Source: Bacteroidaceae bacterium (GTDB lineage: Bacteria > Bacteroidota > Bacteroidia > Bacteroidales > Bacteroidaceae). Taken from it: DNA of 39,420 bases. Below the pieces are notes generated by a model. That model was not told the DNA's origin. It saw nothing but the letters and a program-made list of their open reading frames with translations, and did no database searches. This document shows positions 1-7,587 of this stretch, one piece after another (position 1 is the first letter of the stretch; every line of letters begins with the position of its first letter). The translations under genes were made by a program, and so were the position numbers. The stretch lies in the NCBI GenBank assembly GCA_024693505.1, contig JAILKU010000076.1:1-39420 (forward strand), read 5' to 3'.

Positions 1-3000
1 ATGACGGAGCCTTCCACGTATAAGTTCTTTATCGTGGCGCCGCTCACGGTACGGAACAGGGCTGCGCCCTCCACATCCTTATTGATGGAGGCAATCACCT
101 TGAAGAAGTGGCGCTGGCCGTCTATCACTCCCGCGAAGGGATTGTCCGGCTTTCCCATCATGGCCGTTGCCGTGATGCTGCTGTTGAGCACGAAGTAAAG
201 TCCTGCCGTCTCGCAGTTGTTGGCCACGTCGGCACAAGCCTTCGTCCAGTCGTCCGAGCTGTTAATCTGGAAGGGACTCGCCGCCGTGCCGTTGCCGCTG
301 GCCGTGCCGGGCTTAGTCTTTGTCTGCTTCAATTCGTCGTTCTCGTATTCCTCCAACATCGTTGTGCTGATGAAGCCGGGCACCAGCGTCATTTCGCCCG
401 TATGGATAATAGCATTCGTACCGCCATAGGCTCGGACTGTTCCTTTTACGGTCACGTCGCCGCCCACGTTGATGCCCGTTGTCGAACCGCGAAGCGTGAA
501 GTCACCCTCTAAGGTCAGTGTACCGCCCGCCACGTCGAGCGCCACGTCGCCAGCCTCGGCAGTCATCTTATAGATGCCTTTCACCGTCAGGTCGATGCCT
601 TCCGAGCGGATGGCCACGTTCTGCGTCGGATGGTCCAGCGTCAGCGTGTTCGTCAAGGGGTCGAAGCTCATGGTGCCGTCGCCCAGGATGTCGTATCGGT
701 TGGCCCAGTTCAAACGGTTGTTGTTCACCCAGACTGGCATTACCCACTGGGCATAGAGCGTCAGGTTGTCGGTGATGGTGATGGCCTGCCCGTCCGTGTA
801 GGCCGAGCCGCTGCCGTCTCTGGAGGTGTTCCATCCTGCAAAATTGAAACCGAGGGGAGCCGTGAAGGTGCAGGTGTTCAGGTTCTGCGAGAAGCCCTCG
901 TAGAAGACCTGGTTCTCCATGGTGCCCGCACTGCCATTGGGGTCGAACGTGACGGTAAAAGGTCTTCTCCACTGGGCATAGAGCGTCATGTCACCGGTGG
1001 CGGTGATGGATTGCTCGTCGGTATAGGCAGTTCCGCTGCCGTTGGCGGCAGTGTTCCAGCCAATGAATATATAACCCTCACGAATCATGGTACAGGCGCT
1101 CAGGTTTTGAGGCGTACCTAACCGGAAAGTCTGTTCTGCCATGGTGCCCAATCCGCCGTTGGCATCGAACGTGATGGCGTATGTGATGTTGGTGTAGGTG
1201 AAACTATTCTGTTTGATGGGTCCTGTCTCCACCCCACCGATTATCACGGTGCCGCAGTTGTTTGCAGAAGCGATCAATTCCGCGGGCCCTATGCAGTAGT
1301 TACCGCGGGTGGTTTCGGCGGTGACATAAGCCACCTCGCTGGTGATGATGATATTGCCGCACGATTGGGGGTAGTCTGGGGAGGAGGTGCCGCCGATGCC
1401 AGCACATTGCATGTAACATTTAGCGGTCAATGAACCCGTCCCCCGGATGGTGAGCGTCTTGCCCGCTGGGATATAGATGCCCGCACCATCTTTTCCCTCG
1501 ATATGATTATGACCGCTAAGGACGATGGTGGCATCACCTTCGCAGATGATGCATGGAATAGATTCATATTGTATGAGACTCAGGTTGTTAAAAATCACGG
1601 TGGCACCGTCGGCAATGGTGACTTGATAATTAAGATTAGCTGAGCCAGTGAGCATATCGCCGTCGCCCAATGTCACACTATTATCTAACATAAATTTCAA
1701 ATTGATTGTTCTATCTGATCGCACCGACCACTGTGCATAGAGCGTCATGTCTGCGGTTATGGCGACGGAGGCTTTGTCGGCGTAGGCCATGCCGCTGCCG
1801 TCGGCCTTGGTGTTCCAAGCGACAAAGAAATAGCCGTCCAAAGTGAAGGTGTTGACGTTCAGCGCTTGCCGCGTGTTTTTACCGAAAACCTGGTTGGCCA
1901 TGGTGCCCGTGCCGCCGTTGGCGTCGAAAGTCACGATACTCCCTTCCCGCCATTGGGCATAGAGCGCCATGCCTCCGGTGGCGGTGATGTCCTGTTCGTC
2001 GGTGTACGCCGTGCCGCTGCCGTCAGACTCGGTGTTCCAACCGACGAATACATAGCCGGCGGGAGCCGTGAAGGTGCAGGAACTTATGCTCTGTGGCACA
2101 CCTTCAACAAAAGTCTGGCTGTCCATGGTGCCCGTGCCGCCATTGGCGTGGAAGTTCACGGTAAATATTTCTCTCCATTGGGCATAAAGCGTCATGTCGC
2201 CGGTGACGGTAATGTTCTGCTCGTCAGTGTAGGCCGTGCCGGTGCCGTTGGCCCTGGTGTTCCAACCGATGAAAATGTACCCTTCGCGGGTGAAGGTACA
2301 GGCACTCAAATTCTGTGACGGGTCGTACTTACGGAAGACCTGACCATCCATTGAGCCTGTGCCGCCATTGGCATCGAAGGTGACGTTGTATATGTCGCGA
2401 TGGTCCCATTGCGCATAGAGCGTCATGTCGCCGGTGGCGGTGATGCCCTGCCCGTTGGCGTATGCCGTGCCGGTGCCGTTGGCCTTGGTGTTCCAACCCG
2501 TGAAGACGTACTCCTCGCGGGTGAAGGTGCAGTCGTTCAGATCAAATGACATGTTCCCAAGCACGCGTTGAGCGGCCATGTCGCCCGTGCCTTCTTTAGC
2601 ATTGAAGGTGATGGTGTAGAGTGGATAGTCTGCGGGTCTGTAAGTAAAGTTGCCGTAGATGCTGCCTGTTACCACGCCACCAATGTTGACGGTGCCGCAA
2701 CTGCCCCAGCGGCCTGAGCCGATAGAAGCGGATCTGGTGCTTTCCGAGACCGATACGCTGGTAACACCCGTAGTAATCGTGATGTCGCCGCAAACGCCTC
2801 GCACTGCGCTTCCGATGTTCGCAGCTTCATATCCGCCCGCAGCATTGATGATGCCGCCATCGAGAACAATGTTGCCGCACGACCCTTCCGTAGGTGAACC
2901 GATACCCGCTCCACCACCATAGGCGTTCAGCGTGCCGCCGCCACGGATGGTGAGCGTTTTTCCAGCGGGCACATAGATGCCAGGACTACCATAGACACCC

Positions 3001-5117
3001 CTTACGTGGTTGGTGGTACCGTCGGCGAGGATGATGGTGGCATCGCCCACGCAACTGAGTCCTGCCCAATAGTGATGATTGTCACCGGCAATGGTTGTGA
3101 TATCCGCGCCGCTGAGCGTCACCGTGGCGCCGGCGGCAATGGTGATATGGGTGTCGGGTCCCCCCGTGCCGGTGAGTGTCTGTCCATTCTGTAGTTCCCA
3201 ATAACCTGCATCTTGTGTAAGCCTGACGATAGAAGCCAATGCCCAGTTTGCAACAAATGTCTTGTCGCCGGTGGAGCCCCGTGCGATGGTAAGGCGCTTG
3301 ATGGGCGTGCTCTGACCCTCGTAGGTCCATCCGACGAAGTCGTATCCTAAGCGAGTAGGCGCTGCAATCGTGAACGTCTCGCTCTCGATGGTGTAGGACG
3401 TGGGATTGCTGCTGGCGTTGGTGCCGCCATCAAGGATATAGCCGATGGAATAATTGGCGGGTGTCCATTGCGCATAGAGCGTGATGTCACCCAGATTGTC
3501 CACGGTCTGTCCGTCGGAATAGTTGGTACCGCTACCATCGGCCTTAGTATTCCATCCTGCAAAGTCATAGCCATCGAGGATGAATGTGCTGGCGGGCAAG
3601 GCGTGCTGTGTGTTCCAGTTGAAACGTTGGTCGTTCATCGTGCCCGTGCCGCCATTGGCATCGAAACTGACTGTGTAGTTAACAAGCCACTGCGCATAGA
3701 GCGTTGTATTACCCAGGTCTTTAACAGCCTCTCCATCGGCATAGCTCGTGCCCGTACCGTCGGCCTTGGTATTCCAACCGATAAAGATGTAGTCATCGCG
3801 GGTGAATGCGTTGGCGGTCAGGGCTAGACCATAGGAAGTAATTTGTTGGTCATTCATTGTGCCCGTGCCGCCATTGGCATCGAAATGGACTGTGTAGGGG
3901 TCGTGCCACTGCGCATAGAGTGTCACGTTACCGAGGTTGTTGACGACCTCGCCGTCGGTGTAGTCATATCCGTCTCCATTAGCCAGCGTGCTCCAGTGTG
4001 AAAAGTATTTGCCATCGAAAGTAAAGGTGTTGGCACGCAGCGCCTGCGGTGTGTTCGAGTAGAAATCTTGGTCGGACATTGAACCCGTGCCGTCGTTGGC
4101 ATCGAAACGGACGGTGTAGGGGATGTCTGTAGGGGCAAGGACTACTGTGCCGTAATTTGGTCTAACGATATAGCCCGATGTTTGCCCCCAAAGGGTAAGT
4201 GTGCCACAGGTACTATTGTCGCCAGCGCTCGGACCGATACAATAAGGAGCATGCATAGAACCATTTACGGCAGACACGCTGGTTATACCCGAGATGGAGA
4301 TATTGCCACAGTGGCTATCGTAACCGCCACCGATGGCTGCAGCACCCCCTGAGCTGAGAGGGAGGTAGGCATATATAGTTCCGCCAGTGATGTTGATGTT
4401 GCCGCAAGTGCTCACGGGCGCCATGGTCGCAGTCCCGCTATTCGCGGACGCGCCGCTGCCGATGGGTGCCGCTCCGAAAGAAGCAGTTGCTCTGATATTG
4501 CCGCCACTGATGGTAATGTCGCCGCAGCTGCCTCCATTGCCACTGCTTCCTATACACGCAGCATAGCCAGAAAGGTTCTCGATGCTTGTTTTGAGGTCAA
4601 GGGTTCCGCCCTCAATGACGATGTTACCGCATGCTTGTTGATTGCGACTGCCTATACAGGCACCCCATCCCCAGCTCCTGAGAAAGAGTGTACCATACCC
4701 TTTAATGGTAAGTGTCGTGTTTGGAGGGCCCACCTTAATGCAGGGATCCAGATAATAGCAGCCAATAATGGTGTTGGTCGTACCTTTGGCCAAAATAATG
4801 GTGGCATCGCCTTGACAAGCGATGCCAGTTGGTATTTCGTTGTCATAGTCAAGGTTATAGTTGGTGATATCCACGCCGCTGAGTGTCACCGTGGCTCCTG
4901 AAGAAATGACAAGATAGGTATTTGAGCCGCCCGTGCCCGTTACCACGTCGCCATTGTTCAGCGTCACTTGACCAGTGGAACTCGTAAGGGTCACTGTATT
5001 AGCCCCTGCCGCCAGGCAGGTGAGCATCATCACGAGCAGCATGGCTGCCCGCGTCATATTTTGTCTCGCCAGACCCATCCAGGTCTTGTTTCCCGTCTTC
5101 GTCTCCATCGTATCCAT
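1..5117 (-). CDS. Giant secreted surface protein with InlB B-type repeats, N-terminal 1705 codons (partial)
   Basis: One frame is open from the ATG at 5117 to the window edge, so the C-terminus lies outside. Residues about 20-40 form a signal peptide (basic stretch, then a hydrophobic run ending in CLAAGA). Residues 40-330, 625-825 and 1136-1305 are Gly/Cys-rich, with recurring 'CGNI.I.GG' and 'IGSG' phrases typical of right-handed beta-helix or adhesin-like repeats. Between and after them lie ten copies of a ~70-residue repeat starting 'FDANGGTGTM' and ending 'TLYAQW', which is the Listeria-Bacteroides/InlB B repeat (four near 333-590, four near 830-1130, two near 1309-1460). After 1460 come further beta-repeat segments. 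Such proteins are usually exported and surface-displayed; the anchor or sorting signal would be in the missing end. The ligand is unknown. Met4 (5108) is an alternative start. A sigma-ABfr promoter lies just upstream. Confidence 0.9.
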   Translation of the reverse strand, partial: MDTMETKTGNKTWMGLARQNMTRAAMLLVMMLTCLAAGANTVTLTSSTGQVTLNNGDVVTGTGGSNTYLVISSGATVTLSGVDITNYNLDYDNEIPTGIACQGDATIILAKGTTNTIIGCYYLDPCIKVGPPNTTLTIKGYGTLFLRSWGWGACIGSRNQQACGNIVIEGGTLDLKTSIENLSGYAACIGSSGNGGSCGDITISGGNIRATASFGAAPIGSGASANSGTATMAPVSTCGNINITGGTIYAYLPLSSGGAAAIGGGYDSHCGNISISGITSVSAVNGSMHAPYCIGPSAGDNSTCGTLTLWGQTSGYIVRPNYGTVVLAPTDIPYTVRFDANDGTGSMSDQDFYSNTPQALRANTFTFDGKYFSHWSTLANGDGYDYTDGEVVNNLGNVTLYAQWHDPYTVHFDANGGTGTMNDQQITSYGLALTANAFTRDDYIFIGWNTKADGTGTSYADGEAVKDLGNTTLYAQWLVNYTVSFDANGGTGTMNDQRFNWNTQHALPASTFILDGYDFAGWNTKADGSGTNYSDGQTVDNLGDITLYAQWTPANYSIGYILDGGTNASSNPTSYTIESETFTIAAPTRLGYDFVGWTYEGQSTPIKRLTIARGSTGDKTFVANWALASIVRLTQDAGYWELQNGQTLTGTGGPDTHITIAAGATVTLSGADITTIAGDNHHYWAGLSCVGDATIILADGTTNHVRGVYGSPGIYVPAGKTLTIRGGGTLNAYGGGAGIGSPTEGSCGNIVLDGGIINAAGGYEAANIGSAVRGVCGDITITTGVTSVSVSESTRSASIGSGRWGSCGTVNIGGVVTGSIYGNFTYRPADYPLYTITFNAKEGTGDMAAQRVLGNMSFDLNDCTFTREEYVFTGWNTKANGTGTAYANGQGITATGDMTLYAQWDHRDIYNVTFDANGGTGSMDGQVFRKYDPSQNLSACTFTREGYIFIGWNTRANGTGTAYTDEQNITVTGDMTLYAQWREIFTVNFHANGGTGTMDSQTFVEGVPQSISSCTFTAPAGYVFVGWNTESDGSGTAYTDEQDITATGGMALYAQWREGSIVTFDANGGTGTMANQVFGKNTRQALNVNTFTLDGYFFVAWNTKADGSGMAYADKASVAITADMTLYAQWSVRSDRTINLKFMLDNSVTLGDGDMLTGSANLNYQVTIADGATVIFNNLSLIQYESIPCIICEGDATIVLSGHNHIEGKDGAGIYIPAGKTLTIRGTGSLTAKCYMQCAGIGGTSSPDYPQSCGNIIITSEVAYVTAETTRGNYCIGPAELIASANNCGTVIIGGVETGPIKQNSFTYTNITYAITFDANGGLGTMAEQTFRLGTPQNLSACTMIREGYIFIGWNTAANGSGTAYTDEQSITATGDMTLYAQWRRPFTVTFDPNGSAGTMENQVFYEGFSQNLNTCTFTAPLGFNFAGWNTSRDGSGSAYTDGQAITITDNLTLYAQWVMPVWVNNNRLNWANRYDILGDGTMSFDPLTNTLTLDHPTQNVAIRSEGIDLTVKGIYKMTAEAGDVALDVAGGTLTLEGDFTLRGSTTGINVGGDVTVKGTVRAYGGTNAIIHTGEMTLVPGFISTTMLEEYENDELKQTKTKPGTASGNGTAASPFQINSSDDWTKACADVANNCETAGLYFVLNSSITATAMMGKPDNPFAGVIDGQRHFFKVIASINKDVEGAALFRTVSGATIKNLYVEGSV

Positions 5118-5162
5118 AATATATATATAATAATGTGTTGTCGCCTGGGGTCTTTACGGCTG

Positions 5163-5193
5163 CAAATATACTAAGAAATGTAGAAGTTGCAAA
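5163..5193 (-). promoter_or_regulatory. Sigma-ABfr promoter of the giant surface protein gene
   Basis: Read on the minus strand, TTTG (5193-5190) is followed after exactly 19 nt by TATATTTG (5170-5163). This matches the Bacteroidetes housekeeping consensus TTTG-N19-TAnnTTTG. Transcription should start near 5156, giving a leader of about 40 nt before the ATG at 5117. Confidence 0.8.
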
Positions 5194-5250
5194 GAAAAAC
5201 GGGAAAAAAACTCGATATGATACAAAATGGCGAAATTTGCGGCCTTTTTT

Positions 5251-5450
5251 TTTACGGAACACAATTTTTTTTTCTGTTAGTTTTTTACGGATTTCCGACC
5301 TTGGCGTAAAAATTCTCGCGCCGAGTTTTTACGGGCCGCACCCTTTCCGTAAAAACGTCGGGACCCGGGTGCTGCACGTGCGAAACCCGGCTGTAAAAAC
5401 TGCTTTACGGAGGGCCGTAAAATCTTGAAAATGAGCTTTTTGCCCGTAAA
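5251..5450. repeat. Cluster of TTTACGG/CCGTAAA hairpins
   Basis: The heptamer TTTACGG occurs at 5251, 5284, 5328 and 5404, and its complement CCGTAAA at 5347, 5415 and 5444; a near copy (GCGTAAA) is at 5304 and another TTTACGG at 5153. Many are paired as inverted repeats: 5282-5289 with 5305-5312 (8 bp), 5325-5334 with 5347-5356 (a perfect GTTTTTACGG/CCGTAAAAAC, 10 bp) and 5404-5410 with 5415-5421 (7 bp, 4-nt loop). They lie in the non-coding spacer between the divergent surface-protein gene and the primase cassette. They could be operator sites or serial hairpins; the function is not known. Confidence 0.75.
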
Positions 5451-5468
5451 CCAAAAGTTTTGATTTTA

Positions 5469-5501
5469 TTTGGAAATGGGGCGTTTTATGTTGTATCTTT
5501 G
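5469..5501 (+). promoter_or_regulatory. Likely promoter of the primase/ATPase cassette
   Basis: A perfect -7 element TATCTTTG lies at 5494-5501. The best upstream TTTG is at 5469-5472, a spacing of 21 nt rather than 19, so the -33 box is less certain. A start near 5508 would give a leader of about 115 nt before the ATG at 5622. Confidence 0.55.
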
Positions 5502-5510
5502 CACCACCAA

Positions 5511-5605
5511 ACGACGCAGGAAAATGGTCAAGCGTTGGACCGTAGGCCAGTCTCACTTCCACGCGTCGTGCGGAGGGTCCCCCGTGTGAGACCGGGGGCA
5601 TACCC
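5511..5605 (+). promoter_or_regulatory. Structured 5' leader of the cassette transcript
   Basis: The leader can fold: ACGACGC (5511-5517) pairs with GCGTCGT (5564-5570), enclosing a small GGTC/GACC hairpin (about 5526-5541). Next to it, GGGT plus CCCCC (5575-5583) pairs with GGGGG (5594-5598) and ACCC (5602-5605). The second hairpin ends 16 nt before the start codon. It could be a cis-acting RNA or a protein-binding leader. No known riboswitch class was recognised. Confidence 0.4.
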
Positions 5606-5621
5606 GGAAAGGACATTTATC

Positions 5622-6035
5622 ATGTCAAAGAAGATAACCACCCCGACCGCTCCGGTAGGAATGAATAGTGAGCTTGGTTGGAACTGCAACACGCATCTCT
5701 GCGTTGACGTTAAGACAATCCTGCACGGCGACCGCACGGCGAAGCCCGGCAGGGAGTACCGCGGCTGGCTCAAGCGCGACCAGGAGGAGCACTTCACCTT
5801 CGTGGAGATGCTGCCCCGGCCGGCTGACAGGCACAACCCGTTCGTCTTCGACGGGCGCCACATCTCGGTGACCCGCAGGGACGACGGCCGCCTGCGCCTG
5901 AACTTCAAGCAGCTGAGGACGGACGAGGGCTTCCGAGTGGACAGCTTTGCCCTGGCGGTGTGCAACGAGATCCGCGAGGCGCTCACGGGCCTGGTAGGAG
6001 AAGAGGGCAGGCTGCCCGGGAACCCCGAGACCTGA
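5622..6035 (+). CDS. Unknown small protein, first gene of the primase/ATPase cassette (137 aa)
   Basis: No family was recognised. The frame is open further upstream to 5460, but the ATG at 5622 is preferred because it follows the promoter and a GGAAAGGA ribosome-binding-like stretch. The protein is soluble and rich in charged residues, without a signal peptide or membrane segment. It has a central segment 'GWLKRDQEEHFTFVEMLPR', a beta-like 'FDGRHISVTRRDDGRLRLNF' stretch and a C-terminal helix 'FALAVCNEIREALTGLVG'. The DNA for that last helix (5939-5999) is nearly identical (59 of 61 nt) to a remnant at 36761-36821, where it also precedes the same inverted-repeat element. That linkage suggests it belongs to one functional unit with the downstream element and ATPase. 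A DNA- or protein-binding accessory role is only a guess. Confidence 0.7.
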   Translation: MSKKITTPTAPVGMNSELGWNCNTHLCVDVKTILHGDRTAKPGREYRGWLKRDQEEHFTFVEMLPRPADRHNPFVFDGRHISVTRRDDGRLRLNFKQLRTDEGFRVDSFALAVCNEIREALTGLVGEEGRLPGNPET

Positions 6036-6047
6036 AGCCCGGGAAGG

Positions 6048-6208
6048 GGTCTCAAAGTCTCAGTCTCAGTTGGGACGGAAGGTCACAATCCACATCGGAA
6101 CCATACCTTATTGTATTTATAACTAATTGATAATAAGTAATATACAGTAGGGTACGAGGTGTGAGGCTACGACATGAAAACCGACTGAGACTCTGAGACT
6201 GAGACCGC
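6048..6208. repeat. Inverted-repeat, origin-like element (copy 1)
   Basis: The left arm (6048-6074) carries three copies of GTCTCA(G). The right arm (6181-6208) carries three copies of the complement CTGAGAC. The arms are mutually complementary over their outer 7 and inner ~10 positions. They flank a core of about 106 nt with an AT-rich centre (about 6107-6145, containing TAACTAATTGATAATAAG). The element fills the gap between the first cassette gene and the ATPase gene. A second element with the same architecture and a related core is at 36393-36557 in front of a broken ATPase gene. Iteron-like arms around an AT-rich core resemble a replication origin or a cooperative protein-binding site; its role is inferred only. 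Confidence 0.75.
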
Positions 6209-6231
6209 ATGGGCAGCAAAAGACTAAATTA

Positions 6232-7587
6232 ATGTTTAACTTAATTGGCAACAGAACAATGGATTACAACATTTTCAGCAGCACCGCTCCGGCGATGCCC
6301 AAGCCCTCGCGGGGCACCGAGTTTTGCAAACTTCTCCTCTCCCAGGCCTCCAGGGATATGCGCGAGGCGCTGGTTCCGATGGCCATTCCTGCGCTGGCGG
6401 CTCATCTGAGCGACGTGGAGTTTCTCTACTCCGACAACAAATACTACGAACTTTGCGGCCAGATGGGGCACCTGATAGGCCCCTCGGGCATAGGAAAGGC
6501 CCAGCTGACGCACCTTATCGAGGCCATCATGCGGCCCTTCCGCCTTCACGACGAGGTGGAGTACCGGAAGCTGGTGGACTGGCAGCGGCAGATGAAGACC
6601 CGAGGGGCCAACAAGGAGAAGCCCGAGCGCCCCGACGTCTGCTTCTGGTTTCCGCCTGCCGACCTGACCAACCCCGCCTTCCTGCAGAACGCCATGGCGC
6701 TGGAGAAGACGGGCGGCAGGACGCAGTACCTGAACCTGCCCGAGGTGGAGATGGCCGACCGCATGTGTGGCGGACACCGGCAGGTGAGCCAGATGGTGCG
6801 CAACATCTACGACCGCCAGCGGGCCGGCGCACTCCGCGCCACGGCCGAGGGCGTTACGGGCAACCCCCTGCTGCGGGTGAACATCACCTTCAGCTCCACG
6901 CCCGAGGCGGCACGCGCCTTCTACAGGAAGGACCTGACGAACGGCTTCTTCGGGCGCATTCCCTTTGCCTACAAGGCCCGCGGCGAACGCAAGGGAAGGA
7001 TTCCGCGGCAGGGCGCGTACGGCGAGGAGTTCCTCGGCAAGCTCGACGAGTACCTCCTGCGCCTGGACAACTGCAAGGGGCGCTTTGTGGTGAAGCCGCT
7101 GAACCGGGTGGCCGACCAGCTGGCCGAGGAGATGGCACGCCTGGCCGACCTGGCCGACGACGACATGCTCTTCGAGCTGTCGCACCGCAGCATCCTGGCC
7201 GCATGGAAGAAGGGTGCCACGCTGTGGATACTGAACGACCAGTCGTGGAGCCACTCGATAGGCGACTTCGTGGTGTGGTTCTGCTACTACGACCTGTGGT
7301 CGAAGGTGCATGTGTTCGGCGATATGTTCAAGCTGGGCGACGGCCAGGCAGACGAGGTGCTGCGCAGCGGCCCGAAGAACATGCTCGACGGCCTGCCCCT
7401 CACCTTCAGCGAACAACAGCTGGAGGCCCTGCGGCTCAGCATGGGCAAGAGCAAGGAGGGCACACGCCATCAGCTCAACGTATGGAAGAACCGTGGCTTC
7501 ATCACCTACTCCGCCCAGGCGGGCATGTACGCGAAGACCGAGGAGTACGTGGGAAGTTTAAAGCTCAAAAGTAATGGAAAAGTATGA
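6232..7587 (+). CDS. DUF3987-like P-loop ATPase, probable helicase/primase partner (451 aa)
   Basis: The N-terminal region (to ~75) precedes a Walker A-like loop GPSGIGKA (residues 83-90), in which the usual Ser/Thr after Lys is Ala. A Walker B-like stretch 'YLNLPEVE' follows near 166-173. The segment 'RVNITFSSTPEAARAF' plus 'GFFGRIPFAY' fits the DUF3987-type ATPases often found beside primases in Bacteroidales. The gene overlaps the downstream primase gene by 14 nt, so the two are translationally coupled. A second Met at 6259 could be the true start. It probably acts on DNA at replication initiation or unwinding, perhaps at the inverted-repeat element directly upstream; this is inference. 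The nonstandard Walker A residue makes ATP hydrolysis uncertain. A truncated homologue lies at 36127-36330 (same 'LVP...PAL.AH', 'VEF.YSD' pattern). Confidence 0.7.
   Translation: MFNLIGNRTMDYNIFSSTAPAMPKPSRGTEFCKLLLSQASRDMREALVPMAIPALAAHLSDVEFLYSDNKYYELCGQMGHLIGPSGIGKAQLTHLIEAIMRPFRLHDEVEYRKLVDWQRQMKTRGANKEKPERPDVCFWFPPADLTNPAFLQNAMALEKTGGRTQYLNLPEVEMADRMCGGHRQVSQMVRNIYDRQRAGALRATAEGVTGNPLLRVNITFSSTPEAARAFYRKDLTNGFFGRIPFAYKARGERKGRIPRQGAYGEEFLGKLDEYLLRLDNCKGRFVVKPLNRVADQLAEEMARLADLADDDMLFELSHRSILAAWKKGATLWILNDQSWSHSIGDFVVWFCYYDLWSKVHVFGDMFKLGDGQADEVLRSGPKNMLDGLPLTFSEQQLEALRLSMGKSKEGTRHQLNVWKNRGFITYSAQAGMYAKTEEYVGSLKLKSNGKV

Noticed and set aside
4999..5262. An 87-codon minus-strand frame over the start of the surface protein
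   Set aside because: It overlaps the real start region in another frame and crosses the promoter.
5460..5621. N-terminal extension of the first cassette gene
   Set aside because: The extension would begin upstream of the promoter's -7 element and covers the structured leader; the ATG at 5622 is the reasonable start.
6241..7470. A 409-codon minus-strand frame and a 416-codon plus-strand frame over the ATPase gene
   Set aside because: Both are shadows of the ATPase frame, which alone has recognisable motifs and overlaps correctly with the primase gene.
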